Origin: Bradyrhizobium guangdongense
GTDB taxonomy: Bacteria; Pseudomonadota; Alphaproteobacteria; Rhizobiales; Xanthobacteraceae
Assembly: GCF_006483445.1 (NCBI RefSeq)
Contig: NZ_PPPT01000064.1
Span: forward strand, 1 to 36,974
Length of the DNA stretch: 36,974 bases
Reading direction: 5' to 3'
The notes under the pieces: generated by a model
Seen by the model: only the letters and a program-made list of their open reading frames with translations
Told to the model about the DNA's origin: nothing
The model's database searches: none
Shown: positions 7,437-16,992 of the stretch, in pieces
Numbering within the stretch: the stretch's first letter is position 1
Layout: every line of letters starts with the position of its first letter
Program-made: the position numbers and the translations under genes

Positions 7437-8923
7437 CCCGAAGCGCGCTGCAGCGTGGTGGCGACGAGACCGCCGTCGAACTTCTCAGGCGTCAGCAGCG
7501 GGGTCTTCCGCGCCAGCGGGACTTCGAGACGGCAGAGCAGGCCTTCGCTGCGCCAGTCGAATGTGGCCTGGCCGCCGAGCTGGGATTCGATGCTCGCGAG
7601 CAGGCTCTTGGTGCCGAACCCGCGGACTTTGGGCGGCCTCACGCGCGGGCCGCCGGCTTCGTCCCACGCGAGCGCGAGCATCGTGTCGTTTGTCTCCCAG
7701 GAGATCGACAGCCGGCCCGATCGCGCGGACAACGCGCCGTATTTCGCTGAATTGGTGAAGAGCTCGTGCAGTGCCAGCGTCAGCGTCTGGGCCGTGACGG
7801 GCGGAAGCTGCACCTCCGGTCCGCTCAGCCGAATCTGTCCGCCGATCGCATAGGGCGCCAATTCCTCGTCGATCAGCTTGCGCAGTTCGGCCCCTTGCCA
7901 GCTCGACAGCGAGAGGATCGTATGCACGCGCGCCAGCGCGTTGATGCGCCCTTCGACGGCATCGACATAGGTCTTGACGTCATCGGCGCGGGTGAGGCGG
8001 ACGATCGACTGCGCCAATGCCAGCGCATTCTTGGCGCGGTGATCGACCTCGCGCGCCAGCAGGTTTTGCCGCGCCTCGGCGCGCTTGCGCTCGGTAATGT
8101 CGATAGTAACGCCGCTCACGCGCACCACGCGGCCGTTTCCGTCGAGTGTCGCTGCCGCGGTGGCGACGCACCAGCGCACGTCGCCGTCAGGCCGGTTGAT
8201 CCGGAATTCTGCCTCATAGGCGTCGGCGCCCTTGTTGAAGGCGGCGATTGCGAGGCGGAACTGGTCAACGTCATCAGGGTGCAGCAGCGCCTGGACGTTG
8301 GCTGACGTCACGCTGAATGTTTCCGGCGTGACGCCAAAAATGCGATACTGGCCCTCGTCCCACATCCAGTCGCCGTTGATCCAGTCCCAGTCCCAGGATC
8401 CCATCTTGCCGGCGGCGATCGCCATGCTGCGCCGCTGCTCGCTTTCGAGCAGCTTGGCGGTGGACTTCTCCAGCTCCGCGGTGCGGGCGCGCACGCGGTC
8501 CTCGAGCTCATGGTTCAGCCGTTCGAGCTCGCGGGTCTTGCGATAGAGCTCGGCGAACACCTTGATCTTGGCGCGCAGCACCTCCGGCACGACCGGAACC
8601 GGAACATAGTCGACCGCGCCCATCTCGTAGCCGCGCAGACGGTCGATGTCGCTGACCTGAATGGCCGAGATGAAGATCATCGCGATCTTCTGGAATCGCG
8701 GATGCTCGCGGATCATGGCCGCGAGTTCGAAACCGTCGAGCTCGGGCATGCAGACGTCGACGAGAATGACGGCGATCTCGGTCTTGAGCAGGATCTCGAG
8801 CGCTTCGCGCCCCGAGGACGCGATCACCAGGTTTTCGCCAAGTTCCTTCAAAATCACCTCGTAGGCGAGCAGCTTTGCCGGCTGATCGTCGACGAGGAGA
8901 ATGTTGACCTTCTCGTGGTCCAT
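7433..8923 (-). CDS. Receiver-PAS-HWE histidine kinase (496 aa)
   Basis: A cytoplasmic two-component protein. Parts: an N-terminal receiver domain (about 5-122) with acidic pocket VDD and phospho-acceptor Asp56 (VDVCMP); a coiled coil 125-165; a PAS_3-type PAS domain about 170-280; and an HWE-family kinase with phospho-acceptor His295 in REVDHRAKNA, N-box ALHELFTNSAKYG and the WDEAGGP motif. The usual receiver Lys-Pro is replaced (YVPVPVVPEV). Start MDHEKVNILL at 8923 follows GAGG at a good distance and lies 17 bp after the poly-HAMP kinase stop, so the two are one operon. HWE kinases commonly feed the PhyR-NepR-EcfG general stress cascade in alphaproteobacteria. I infer, but cannot show, that the large kinase phosphorylates this receiver. 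Confidence 0.88.
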   Translation of the reverse strand: MDHEKVNILLVDDQPAKLLAYEVILKELGENLVIASSGREALEILLKTEIAVILVDVCMPELDGFELAAMIREHPRFQKIAMIFISAIQVSDIDRLRGYEMGAVDYVPVPVVPEVLRAKIKVFAELYRKTRELERLNHELEDRVRARTAELEKSTAKLLESEQRRSMAIAAGKMGSWDWDWINGDWMWDEGQYRIFGVTPETFSVTSANVQALLHPDDVDQFRLAIAAFNKGADAYEAEFRINRPDGDVRWCVATAAATLDGNGRVVRVSGVTIDITERKRAEARQNLLAREVDHRAKNALALAQSIVRLTRADDVKTYVDAVEGRINALARVHTILSLSSWQGAELRKLIDEELAPYAIGGQIRLSGPEVQLPPVTAQTLTLALHELFTNSAKYGALSARSGRLSISWETNDTMLALAWDEAGGPRVRPPKVRGFGTKSLLASIESQLGGQATFDWRSEGLLCRLEVPLARKTPLLTPEKFDGGLVATTLQRASG

Positions 8924-8940
8924 GAGACCGGGAACCTCAC

Positions 8941-11900
8941 TCAACGGTGCAGCCACATGCGGATGGCGAGCAGCAATTGATCGGTGTTGACGGGTTTGGC
9001 GAGATAGTCGGACGCACCAGCCTCCAGACATTTCTCGCGGTCGCCTTTCATCGCCTTCGCAGTCAGCGCGATGATCGGCAGGCGGATGAAGGCAGGGTTC
9101 TGCCTGATGACGCCGATGGTCTGATACCCATCCATCTGCGGCATCATGATGTCCATCAGCACGATCGCGATTTCCGGATTGGATTCGACGAGCGCCACCG
9201 CTTCGCTGCCGGTCGTTGCGGTCAGCACCTTCATGCCGCGGCGTTCCAGCACGCTCGACAGCGCAAAGATGTTGCGGGCGTCGTCGTCGACGAGCAGCGC
9301 GGTCTTGCCGATCAGGTCCTCGTCGGAACTGTTGAGCTTCTCCAGCATGCGCTGCTTTTCAACCGGCAGTTCCGTGATCACGCGATGCAGGAACAGCGCG
9401 GTCTCGTCGAGCAGGCGTTCCGGCGACTCCACGCCTTTCACCACGATGCTGCGTGCCATGGTGTGAAGCTCGGCATCTTCCTCCGCCGAAAGTTCCCGCC
9501 CCGTGAAGACCACGACCGGAATGTTCGACAGCAATTCGTCGTTGCGGATTTCGTCAAGCACCTCGAAACCGGTCATGTCGGGCAGGCGGAGATCGAGCAC
9601 GACGCAATCGTAAGGTTCCTCGCGCAGCGTCGTGAGCGCGCCCGCGCCGGTGTCGGTTGCGACGATCTCGATATCGTCGTGATGCAGCAATTCGCGGATC
9701 GAGAGCTGCTCGGCCTCGTTGTCCTCGACGATGAGGAGCCGCTTGCGGCGGGGGCGGGCGTATTCCTTGATCTGCGACAGCGCGGCCGAGACGCCTTCGG
9801 TCGTGGTCGGCTTGTTGACGAAGGAGAAGGCGCCGCGGGCCAGCGCATGCTGGCGGTCCTCGTCGAGTGTGATGATCTGCACCGGGATGTGGCGCGTCAG
9901 CGGGTTGTGCTTCAACTGGCTCAGCACCGTCCAGCCCAGCATGTCCGGCAGGAACACGTCGAGCGACACCGCGCTCGGCTGATATTGCTTGGCAAGCTCC
10001 AGCGCCTCGGCGCCGCGCGCCGCCACCAGGACCTTGAAACCCTTGTCGCGGGCGAGGTCGATGAGGATGCGGGCGTAGTGCGGATCGTCCTCGACAATGA
10101 GGAGGATGGTGTCTCCTGCTTCCAGGTTGAGCCGGTCGTCGGGCAATTGTTCGATGACGCGTTCCGGTGCTGCCGCCTGCGTCTGGAGAGCGGGCGCCTG
10201 GCCGTGCTGCATCGGTGCCGGAGCGCGCGGAGCCAGCGTCGGTCCGGAATATTTCAGCGGCAGGTACAGCGTGAAGGCCGAGCCCTTGCCCGGCGAGCTG
10301 CGCAGATGAATTTCGCCGCCGAGCAGGCTCGCGAGCTCGCGGCTGATCGCAAGCCCGAGACCGGTGCCGCCATATTTGCGGCTGGTGCCGGCATCCGCCT
10401 GCTGGAACGCCTCGAAGATCAGTTTCTGCTTCTCCAGGGGAATACCGATACCGGTGTCCGAGACCTCGAACGCGATCACGGCCGGTGCGCTGTTGAGCAC
10501 GGGGTGATCGGGGCTCCAGCCGCCGAGCACGGCCTCGACCTTCAGCTTCACGCCGCCCTCGGCGGTGAACTTGAAGGCGTTGGACAAGAGGTTCTTCAGG
10601 ACCTGCTGCAGGCGCTTGGAGTCGGTGACGATGCTGCGGGCGAGGTTCGGATCGACCTCGATGTTGAAGGCGAGGTTGCGGTTCTCGGCCTCGTGCCGGA
10701 ACGGCCGGCCGACCGTCTCCAGCAGGTTGGAAGTCAGGATCTCCTCGGCATCGACAGTCACGGTGCCGGACTCGATCTTGGAGAGATCAAGAATGTCGCT
10801 GATGAGGTTGAGGAGGTCGGTGCCGGCGCCGTGGATGGTGCGGGCGAATTCGACCTGCTTGGCGGTGAGGTTGCCGTCGGGATTGTCGGTGAGCTGCTGG
10901 CCCAGGATCAGGATCGAGTTCAGCGGCGTGCGCAGCTCGTGGCTCATATTGGCGAGGAATTCGGACTTGTACTTCGAGGTCAGCGCGAGCTCGGTCGCTT
11001 TCTCCTCGAGCGCGCGGCGGGCCTGCTCGATTTCCTGGTTCTTGCGTTCGACTTCAACGTTGCGCTCGGCGAGCTGCTGCGCCTTCTGCTCGAGCTGATC
11101 GTTGGTCTGCTGCAATTCGCGCTGTTGGGTCTGAAGCTCGGTGGCGAGCTGCTGCGATTGCTTGAGCAGGCCTTCGGTCTGCATCGTCGCCTCGATCGAG
11201 TTGAGCACGATGCCGATGGAGTCGGTGAGCTGCTCGAGGAAGGTCATCTGCGACGTCGTGAACGAGGTCAGCGATGCCAGCTCGATCACCGCCTTGACCT
11301 GGTTCTCGAACAGCACCGGCAGCACGACGAGATTCTTCGGCGCGACGCGGAACATCGCCGAGTTGATCGGCACGACGTCACTCGGGATCTCCGAGACCAG
11401 ACGCGGCCGCTTGTCCAGCGCGCATTGCCCGATCAGCCCTTCGCCGAATTCGAGCATGCGCCGATAGGGATAGACGCCGTCGCCGGCATAGGATGCGAGC
11501 AACATGAGCTGCGGATTCTCTTCGTTCTCGACCTGGTAGATCACGCCGGTATGGGCGTTCACCAGCGGCGACAGCTCCGAGAGCAGCAGACGGCCGACCG
11601 TGGTGAGGTCGCGCTGGCCCTGCAGCATGTTGGTGAATTTTGCGAGGTTCGTCTTCAGCCAGTCCTGTTCGGTGTTGACGTCCGTCGTGAGACGGAGGTT
11701 CGTAATCATCGTGTTGATGTTGTCTTTCAATTCGGCCATTTCGCCGCGCGCGTCGACCTGGATCGAGCGCGTCAGGTCGCCCTTGGTCACGGCGGTCGCG
11801 ACCTCGGCAATGGCGCGCACCTGCGAGGTCAGGTTGGCGGCGAGCAGGTTGACGTTGCCGGTGAGGTCCTTCCAGGTGCCGGCGGCGCTCGGCACGTTGG

Positions 11901-14900
11901 CCTGGCCGCCGAGGCGGCCTTCGACGCCGACTTCGCGCGCCACGCTGGTGACCTGATCGGCGAAGGTCGCGAGCGTCTCGGTCATGTTGTTGATGGTGTC
12001 GGCGAGCGCCGCGACTTCACCCTTCGACTTCACGGTTAGCTGCTGCTTCAAGTCACCGTCGGCGACCGCCGTCACCACCTTGACGATGCCGCGCACCTGC
12101 TCGGTCAGGTTGGCCGCCATGAAGTTGACGGTATCGGTGAGGTCCTTCCAGGTGCCGGCCACACCAGGCACCTGGGCCTGTCCGCCGAGCTTGCCCTCGG
12201 TGCCGACTTCGCGCGCCACGCGCGTCACTTCGCCGGCGAAGGCGTTGAGCTGGTCCACCATGGTGTTGATGGTGTTCTTGAGCTCGAGGATTTCGCCCTT
12301 CACGTCGACGGTGATCTTGCGGGACAAATCGCCGCGCGCGACGGCCGTGGTGACTTCGGCGATGTTGCGGACCTGCGTGGTGAGGTTCGCGGCGAGCAGG
12401 TTAACGTTGTCGGTGAGGTCCTTCCAGGTGCCGCCGACGCCGGGCACGACTGCCTGGCCGCCGAGCCGTCCCTCGGTGCCGACCTCGCGCGCCACGCGCG
12501 TCACTTCGGCGGCGAACGATCGAAGCTGCTCCACCATCGTGTTCAGGGTGTCCTTGAGCAGCAATATCTCGCCGCGCACGTCCACCGTGATCTTCTTGGA
12601 GAGATCGCCGCCGGCAATCGCGGTCGCGACCTCGGCGATGTTGCGGACCTGCGCCGTCAGGTTCGAGGCCATGAAGTTGACGTTGTCGGTGAGGTCCTTC
12701 CAGGTGCCGGCGACGCCGGGCACCTCGGCCTGGCCGCCGAGCTTGCCTTCGGTGCCGACCTCGCGCGCCACGCGCGTCACCTCACCGGCAAAGCCGTTGA
12801 GCTGGTCCACCATGGTGTTGATGGTGTTCTTGAGCTCGAGGATTTCGCCCTTCACGTCGACGGTGATCTTGCGCGACAAGTCGCCGCGCGCAACGGCCGT
12901 CGTCACCTCGGCGATGTTGCGAACCTGGGCGGTGAGGTTGCCCGCCATCGAGTTCACGCTGTCGGTCAGGTCTTTCCAGGTGCCGGCGACGCCGGGCACG
13001 TTGGCCTGGCCGCCGAGACGGCCTTCGGTGCCGACCTCGCGCGCCACGCGCGTCACCTCGCCCGCGAAGCGGTTGAGCTGGTCGACCATCGTATTGAGCG
13101 TGTCCTTGAGCTGAAGGATCTCGCCGCGCACGTCCACCGTGATCTTGCGTGAGAGGTCGCCGCCGGCGATCGCGGTCGCGACCTCGGCGATGTTGCGCAC
13201 CTGGGCGGTCAAATTACCCGCCATCGAGTTCACGGAGTCGGTCAGATCCTTCCAGGTGCCGGCGACGCCGGGCACGTCGGCCTGGCCGCCGAGCTTGCCG
13301 TCGGTGCCGACCTCGCGCGCCACGCGCGTCACTTCGCCGGCGAACGCGTTGAGCTGGTCGACCATGGTGTTGAGCGTTTCCTTCAGCTGAAGGATTTCGC
13401 CCGAGACGTTCACGGTGATCTTCTTCGACAAATCGCCCTTGGCGACCGCGGTTGCGACCTCGGCGATGTTGCGGACCTGGCCGGTGAGGTTCGAGGCCAT
13501 CGAGTTGACGCTGTCGGTGAGGTCTTTCCAGGTGCCGCCGACGCCGCGCACGACGGCCTGGCCGCCGAGCTTGCCCTCGGTGCCGACCTCGCGCGCCACG
13601 CGCGTGACTTCGCCGGCGAAGGCGTTGAGCTGGTCCACCATGGTGTTGATGGTGTCCTTCAGCTCCAGAATCTCGCCGCGCACGTCCACGGTGATCTTCT
13701 TCGAGAGGTCGCCGCCGGCGACCGCCGTCGTCACCTCGGCGATGTTGCGGACCTGCGCCGTCAGGTTCGAGGCCATCGAGTTGACGCTTTCCGTGAGGTC
13801 TTTCCAGGTGCCGGCGACGCCGAGCACGTTGGCCTGGCCACCGAGCCGCCCGTCGGTTCCGACCTCGCGCGCCACGCGCGTCACTTCGCCGGCAAACGCG
13901 TTGAGCTGGTCGACCATGGTGTTGAGCGTTTCCTTCAACTGAAGGATTTCGCCCGACACGTTCACCGTGATCTTCTTCGACAGGTCGCCGCCGGCAATGG
14001 CGGTCGCGACGTCGGCGATGTTGCGGACCTGAGCCGTCAGGTTCGAGGCCATGAAGTTGACGTTGTCGGTGAGGTCCTTCCAGGTGCCGGCGACGCCCGG
14101 CACCTGCGCCTGGCCGCCGAGCTTGCCTTCGGTGCCGACCTCGCGCGCCACGCGGGTCACTTCCGAAGCAAAGGAGTTGAGCTGGTCCACCATGGTGTTG
14201 ATGGTGTCCTTCAGCTCCAGAATTTCGCCGCGCACGTCGACGGTGATCTTGCGGGACAAGTCGCCGCGCGCCACCGCCGTGGTCACGTTGGCGATGTTGC
14301 GCACCTGTGCGGTGAGGTTGCCGCACATCGCGTTCACGGAGTCGGTGAGGTCTTTCCACGTGCCGGCGACGCCGGGCACGATGGCTTGTCCGCCGAGCTT
14401 GCCGTCGGTGCCGACCTCGCGCGCCACGCGCGTCACTTCGGAGGCGAAGGAGCGGAGCTGGTCCACCATCGTGTTGATGGCTTCCTTGAGCTGCAAGATC
14501 TCGCCGCGGACGTCGACGGTGATTTTCTTCGACAAGTCGCCGTTCGCGACCGCGATCGTCACCTCGGCGATGTTGCGAACCTGGTTGGTCAGGTTGTTCG
14601 CCATCGAGTTGACGCTCTCGGTCAGGTCCTTCCAGACGCCGGTCACCTCGGGCACCTGGGCCTGGCCGCCGAGCTTGCCTTCGGTGCCGACCTCGCGCGC
14701 CACGCGCGTCACCTCGGAGGTGAACACGCTGAGCTGCTTGATCATGGTGTTGACGATGGTCGCCGACTGCAAGAATTCGCCGCGCAGCGGACGGCCGTCG
14801 ACGTCGAGCTTGACGGTCTGCAGCAGGTCGCCCTGCGCCACGGCGGCGACCGCGCGCGTCACCTCACGCGTCGGCCACAGGAGATCGTCGATCAGCGTGT

Positions 14901-15234
14901 TGACGGAGCCTTCCATGTCGGCCCAGGAGCCGGAGGCGACGCCGAACCTGACGCGCTGCTTGGTGCGGCCCTCGCGTCCCACGACCTCGCCGACCAGCTC
15001 GAGCTGCTGCGCCATGCGCTGGTTGGCGGCGATGATCTCGTTCAGCGTGTCGGCGATCTTGCCGTCGATGCCGAGATATTCGCCGCTCATGCGCACGGAG
15101 AAATCGCCGCTGCGCATCGCCTGCAATGCGAGGAGCAGCTCCTGCCGGGAATCGGGCTCTTCGGTGCCGTTGACTTTTCGTTTGGGGGCGCGACGACCGG
15201 ACTGCGAAGCCGTTCCGGGTTCAATGTCGCTCAT
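8941..15234 (-). CDS. Giant soluble poly-HAMP hybrid histidine kinase with three receivers (2097 aa)
   Basis: A group III (Nik1/Os-1-like) hybrid kinase. Residues 1-200 hold a first HAMP-like unit and a divergent one (WADMEGSVN, Trp104). Then come eleven repeats beginning at Trp201 and recurring at exactly 92 residues up to Trp1121; each joins a WKDLT-type divergent HAMP to a canonical [18 protein letters not shown] domain about 1210-1350, coiled coil 1350-1420, HisKA with His1432 (SHELRTPLN), an HATPase with DTGIGIP and GGTGLGL, then receivers with Asp1759, Asp1881 and Asp2028. No membrane segment or signal peptide is visible, so the sensor is cytoplasmic. Group III kinases sense osmotic or related stress in fungi; the signal here is unknown. 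GGGGGT precedes the ATG. A perfect EcfG promoter lies about 130 bp upstream. Confidence 0.92.
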   Translation of the reverse strand: MSDIEPGTASQSGRRAPKRKVNGTEEPDSRQELLLALQAMRSGDFSVRMSGEYLGIDGKIADTLNEIIAANQRMAQQLELVGEVVGREGRTKQRVRFGVASGSWADMEGSVNTLIDDLLWPTREVTRAVAAVAQGDLLQTVKLDVDGRPLRGEFLQSATIVNTMIKQLSVFTSEVTRVAREVGTEGKLGGQAQVPEVTGVWKDLTESVNSMANNLTNQVRNIAEVTIAVANGDLSKKITVDVRGEILQLKEAINTMVDQLRSFASEVTRVAREVGTDGKLGGQAIVPGVAGTWKDLTDSVNAMCGNLTAQVRNIANVTTAVARGDLSRKITVDVRGEILELKDTINTMVDQLNSFASEVTRVAREVGTEGKLGGQAQVPGVAGTWKDLTDNVNFMASNLTAQVRNIADVATAIAGGDLSKKITVNVSGEILQLKETLNTMVDQLNAFAGEVTRVAREVGTDGRLGGQANVLGVAGTWKDLTESVNSMASNLTAQVRNIAEVTTAVAGGDLSKKITVDVRGEILELKDTINTMVDQLNAFAGEVTRVAREVGTEGKLGGQAVVRGVGGTWKDLTDSVNSMASNLTGQVRNIAEVATAVAKGDLSKKITVNVSGEILQLKETLNTMVDQLNAFAGEVTRVAREVGTDGKLGGQADVPGVAGTWKDLTDSVNSMAGNLTAQVRNIAEVATAIAGGDLSRKITVDVRGEILQLKDTLNTMVDQLNRFAGEVTRVAREVGTEGRLGGQANVPGVAGTWKDLTDSVNSMAGNLTAQVRNIAEVTTAVARGDLSRKITVDVKGEILELKNTINTMVDQLNGFAGEVTRVAREVGTEGKLGGQAEVPGVAGTWKDLTDNVNFMASNLTAQVRNIAEVATAIAGGDLSKKITVDVRGEILLLKDTLNTMVEQLRSFAAEVTRVAREVGTEGRLGGQAVVPGVGGTWKDLTDNVNLLAANLTTQVRNIAEVTTAVARGDLSRKITVDVKGEILELKNTINTMVDQLNAFAGEVTRVAREVGTEGKLGGQAQVPGVAGTWKDLTDTVNFMAANLTEQVRGIVKVVTAVADGDLKQQLTVKSKGEVAALADTINNMTETLATFADQVTSVAREVGVEGRLGGQANVPSAAGTWKDLTGNVNLLAANLTSQVRAIAEVATAVTKGDLTRSIQVDARGEMAELKDNINTMITNLRLTTDVNTEQDWLKTNLAKFTNMLQGQRDLTTVGRLLLSELSPLVNAHTGVIYQVENEENPQLMLLASYAGDGVYPYRRMLEFGEGLIGQCALDKRPRLVSEIPSDVVPINSAMFRVAPKNLVVLPVLFENQVKAVIELASLTSFTTSQMTFLEQLTDSIGIVLNSIEATMQTEGLLKQSQQLATELQTQQRELQQTNDQLEQKAQQLAERNVEVERKNQEIEQARRALEEKATELALTSKYKSEFLANMSHELRTPLNSILILGQQLTDNPDGNLTAKQVEFARTIHGAGTDLLNLISDILDLSKIESGTVTVDAEEILTSNLLETVGRPFRHEAENRNLAFNIEVDPNLARSIVTDSKRLQQVLKNLLSNAFKFTAEGGVKLKVEAVLGGWSPDHPVLNSAPAVIAFEVSDTGIGIPLEKQKLIFEAFQQADAGTSRKYGGTGLGLAISRELASLLGGEIHLRSSPGKGSAFTLYLPLKYSGPTLAPRAPAPMQHGQAPALQTQAAAPERVIEQLPDDRLNLEAGDTILLIVEDDPHYARILIDLARDKGFKVLVAARGAEALELAKQYQPSAVSLDVFLPDMLGWTVLSQLKHNPLTRHIPVQIITLDEDRQHALARGAFSFVNKPTTTEGVSAALSQIKEYARPRRKRLLIVEDNEAEQLSIRELLHHDDIEIVATDTGAGALTTLREEPYDCVVLDLRLPDMTGFEVLDEIRNDELLSNIPVVVFTGRELSAEEDAELHTMARSIVVKGVESPERLLDETALFLHRVITELPVEKQRMLEKLNSSDEDLIGKTALLVDDDARNIFALSSVLERRGMKVLTATTGSEAVALVESNPEIAIVLMDIMMPQMDGYQTIGVIRQNPAFIRLPIIALTAKAMKGDREKCLEAGASDYLAKPVNTDQLLLAIRMWLHR
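11690..14634 (-). repeat. 276-bp in-frame tandem repeats (poly-HAMP array)
   Basis: Within the giant kinase the complement of the WKDLT codons recurs every 276 bp from 14634 down to 11874 with no indel, eleven copies in all, the last one diverging at its end. Nearest neighbours are less alike than copies two apart: the segments near 12241 and 12793, near 13345 and 13897, and near 13622 and 14174 are almost identical at 552-bp spacing. This points to expansion by duplication of two-unit blocks or to gene conversion. Confidence 0.9.
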
Positions 15235-15363
15235 CTCATACCCCCAGCATATGCCGCTGAATCAGCAAGCAGTTTTGGAATAGAGCGTCGCAGAAACTCC
15301 AGATCAAGCGATACCTTCGATCCATCGCGAAATGGAACCTGCCGCACTCAGCCCGGCCGAAAT

Positions 15364-15388
15364 AACGAGTTCGTGTGCACAGGGTTCC
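15364..15388 (-). promoter_or_regulatory. EcfG promoter for the poly-HAMP kinase operon (perfect)
   Basis: Leftward GGAAC (15388-15384), 16 bp, CGTT (15367-15364). The predicted start near 15357 gives a leader of about 120 nt before the ATG at 15234. It sits in a 318-bp gene-free stretch (15235-15552) whose other visible content is the rightward EcfG promoter. Confidence 0.8.
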
Positions 15389-15434
15389 AAACATCGCGAA
15401 GGAATCTTTGAGTGCAAAAAAGCAGTTCCTTCGC

Positions 15435-15459
15435 GGAACCGGATCCTCGCGGTTGCGTT
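15435..15459 (+). promoter_or_regulatory. EcfG promoter for the small gene at 15553 (perfect)
   Basis: Rightward GGAAC (15435-15439), 16 bp, CGTT (15456-15459). The predicted start near 15467 leaves about 86 nt of leader. Together with the leftward site 47 bp away it forms a divergent pair of general-stress promoters. Confidence 0.8.
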
Positions 15460-15552
15460 GTTCATCTTCGCTTGCGTCTGGCGATGTCGCTGCGACGTTA
15501 CGATCCCGTAAGGACGGTTGCGGATCGGAATTTTCGATCCCATCTTTTGGCT

Positions 15553-15750
15553 ATGAAACAATCAGACATCTTCAGGGACAACGCCGACAACTGCCTGCAG
15601 CTCGCCGAGCGAGCCGACGGCCAGCCGGCCTTCAACCGCTTCCAGCGAATGGCAGACGCCTGGACTGCTCTTGCGAAAGAACAGGACTGGCTCGACGGCG
15701 AGATTCCGCCACTCGGCGCGCGCAAGCTGCACACACGGCCGGCCGCCTGA
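15553..15750 (+). CDS. Small conserved hypothetical stress protein (65 aa)
   Basis: Starts MKQSDIFRDNADNCLQLAE at 15553. It has the pattern seen in many Bradyrhizobium small proteins: Asn-Cys-x-x-Leu-Ala, then a helix containing Phe-x-x-Met-Ala-x-x-Trp-x-x-Leu-Ala, ending in a flexible tail. Soluble, no signal peptide. The ribosome binding site is poor, so the exact start is not certain, but the conserved-looking part lies downstream of this ATG. A perfect EcfG promoter upstream marks it as a likely general-stress gene, divergent from the poly-HAMP kinase operon. No biochemical function is known to me. Confidence 0.7.
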   Translation: MKQSDIFRDNADNCLQLAERADGQPAFNRFQRMADAWTALAKEQDWLDGEIPPLGARKLHTRPAA

Positions 15751-15872
15751 GTTGGTCTCGGTTTTGTGAGTCCTGGTGTGAGACCGCTCACGGAACCGGC
15801 GCGACCAATGTGTAACTATCGGTGACAGCAGAACGCCGGTTCACGTCTTTTGAATCCAGAAGGAGGACTGCA

Positions 15873-16013
15873 ATGGCTCCGCGTCTGGCTCTTTTAACGC
15901 TCATCATGGCTTTTGGCGTGTCCGTCGCGTTTGCGACGGTGACGACTGTCCGTCAGGTTCATCTGGCGTCGTCGCCTGCGCCAAACACGACGCATCTGTC
16001 CTCGCACATCTAG
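15873..16013 (+). CDS. Very short exported or membrane peptide (46 aa)
   Basis: An ATG at 15873 follows a strong AAGGAGG. The peptide has a hydrophobic segment (LALLTLIMAFGVSVAFA, about residues 5-21) and a short polar tail ending THLSSHI. It is either a single-span membrane peptide or a secreted peptide with the remainder released. A GTG further upstream in frame (15822) lacks such a site. Nothing is known of its function. It lies between small stress genes, and no EcfG promoter with correct spacing was found in front of it. Confidence 0.6.
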   Translation: MAPRLALLTLIMAFGVSVAFATVTTVRQVHLASSPAPNTTHLSSHI

Positions 16014-16036
16014 CGCCCGACCTCGTCGGTGACTCC

Positions 16037-16061
16037 GGAACATTTGCCCGTCCGGGGCGTA
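16037..16061 (+). promoter_or_regulatory. Near-consensus EcfG promoter, GGAAC-N16-CGTA
   Basis: GGAAC at 16037-16041 and CGTA at 16058-16061 with 16 bp between; one base off at the -10 end. It would serve the hydrophilic small protein at 16101, with a leader of about 30 nt. Confidence 0.45.
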
Positions 16062-16100
16062 GGCGCCTTCAGACAAGAGCTGAAAGCGAGAGGACAGGTC

Positions 16101-16307
16101 ATGGCACATTCCGACCACGGCATCGTCAGGGACAAGCGCGCGGAAGATCAGCCGCGCGACAAGCAGCGCGCGCAAACCGCACACAAGGCGGAGAAGAAGG
16201 GCTCGCCGTCGCGCGAAGCGACGCGCGATCCGGAGCTCAACGACAACAGCAAGACGCCGGGCTCGGGCATGACGCCGGATGATTCCGGTTCAGCGCCGAC
16301 AGGCTGA
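16101..16307 (+). CDS. Hydrophilic, probably disordered small protein (68 aa)
   Basis: ATG at 16101 preceded by GAGAGGA. The sequence is almost free of hydrophobic residues and rich in Lys, Arg, Glu, Asp, Ser and Pro (RDKQRAQTAHKAEKKGSPSRE), ending in a Gly/Ser/Asp tail. Such composition suggests a hydrophilin-like stress protein, but that is inference from composition only. A near-consensus EcfG site lies 40 bp upstream. The stop at 16305-16307 abuts a dispersed palindromic repeat. Confidence 0.6.
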   Translation: MAHSDHGIVRDKRAEDQPRDKQRAQTAHKAEKKGSPSREATRDPELNDNSKTPGSGMTPDDSGSAPTG

Positions 16308-16406
16308 AGCATGATCCGGAAAATTGCGAAGCGATTTTCCGACAAGATCATGCTCAAACAAGGAGCTGAAGCGCGATGATGGTTCAACCAAATCTCATCG
16401 CGCTTT
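16308..16406. repeat. Composite palindromic dispersed repeat (two stem-loops)
   Basis: First palindrome: AGCATGATCCGGAAAA (16308-16323) with TTTTCCG (16335-16341), a four-base bulge, and GATCATGCT (16346-16354). Second: AAGCGCGATGA (16369-16379) with TCATCGCGCTT (16395-16405). I recognise this pair, joined by a TCAAACAAGGAGC-like linker, as a common intergenic element of Bradyrhizobium and relatives. It sits directly after a stop codon and may act as an RNA end or stabiliser. The rest of the gap to 16556 holds only a small CGGCAC/GTGCCG hairpin near 16500-16515. Confidence 0.75.
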
Positions 16407-16556
16407 AGCCTGCAGGAACGAATCCCGGCGCGACGCGTCAACCCGGTGCATCCGGCTTCATTCCCCCGGTGGGCCGGAGGCAATCTCCAAGGACGGTCTC
16501 GGCACCCCCGTGCCGGGGCCGTTTGCCGTTGATGCCGGTGCGGAGCTTGCGGGGTC

Positions 16557-16805
16557 TCAATCCTCGGAATTGCCGTTCACGTCCGGCTGCGTATGTCCGT
16601 CGGGTCCGCGACGGAACACACCATAGTCGCTTGATTTGGTGCCGGTCGCCGCATCGTGGCCGATGGCTGCGAGCCCAAGCTTCAACAGCTCGCGCACGGC
16701 CGCCGCCCGTGTCGGCATGCGGTGCTTGAATCTGAAGTCGTCAATCAGGGCCAACTCGTCAGGCGACAACATCACCTGGAGGCGCTCGGCGCGGAGATCG
16801 TTCAT
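16557..16805 (-). CDS. Ribbon-helix-helix (CopG-like) small protein (82 aa)
   Basis: Residues about 5-40 fit a ribbon-helix-helix fold: strand RLQVMLS, helix SPDELALIDDFRFKHR, turn, helix TRAAAVRELLKLGLAAIG. The C-terminal third is polar and probably flexible. Proteins of this fold dimerise and bind palindromic operators. No toxin partner lies beside it, so it is not clearly an antitoxin. The ATG at 16805 is taken; a GTG at 16814 is possible. Upstream is an EcfG promoter whose -10 is covered by a GTTGAG-N7-CTCAAC palindrome, a plausible site for autoregulation. Confidence 0.75.
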   Translation of the reverse strand: MNDLRAERLQVMLSPDELALIDDFRFKHRMPTRAAAVRELLKLGLAAIGHDAATGTKSSDYGVFRRGPDGHTQPDVNGNSED

Positions 16806-16827
16806 GGTGGCCACGCGAAATTAGCTG

Positions 16828-16868
16828 GTTGAGCAACTTACTCAACAAACGACCTTGGCGAGGGTTCC
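16828..16868 (-). promoter_or_regulatory. EcfG promoter with an overlapping palindrome
   Basis: Leftward GGAAC (16868-16864), 17 bp, GTT (16846-16844). The palindrome GTTGAG (16828-16833), seven bases, CTCAAC (16841-16846) covers the -10 end and the expected start point near 16836. The ribbon-helix-helix gene begins about 30 bp further left. Confidence 0.65.
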
Positions 16869-16992
16869 GCAAGAGTCCAAAAATTCGCCTTATTAGCCAA
16901 ATTATCAAGCAAAATCAATAATTTAATCCTTGTACCGAGGACGCTTAAGGCGCATTCTTCATTACTCAAGTGGGGAGGGATGGAGAGAGTTC

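Noticed and set aside
8947..12039. A 1030-codon open frame on the strand opposite the poly-HAMP kinase, plus long frames opposite degP, ftsH, the amine oxidase, phoD and the antiporter
   Set aside because: They mirror strongly biased high-GC genes, have low-complexity or Arg/His-rich translations, lack ribosome binding sites, and the other strand encodes complete recognisable proteins.
11690..14634. Regular 276-bp periodicity that could be taken for a CRISPR-like or satellite array
   Set aside because: The repeat is in frame, encodes HAMP units throughout, and has no spacer-repeat structure.
15792..15816. GGAAC before the 46-residue peptide gene as an EcfG promoter
   Set aside because: The -10 position reads TAAC, which does not match CGTT or GTT.
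16557..16805. Toxin-antitoxin pair at the ribbon-helix-helix gene
   Set aside because: No toxin-like gene lies next to it on the same strand; the neighbours are small hydrophilic proteins.
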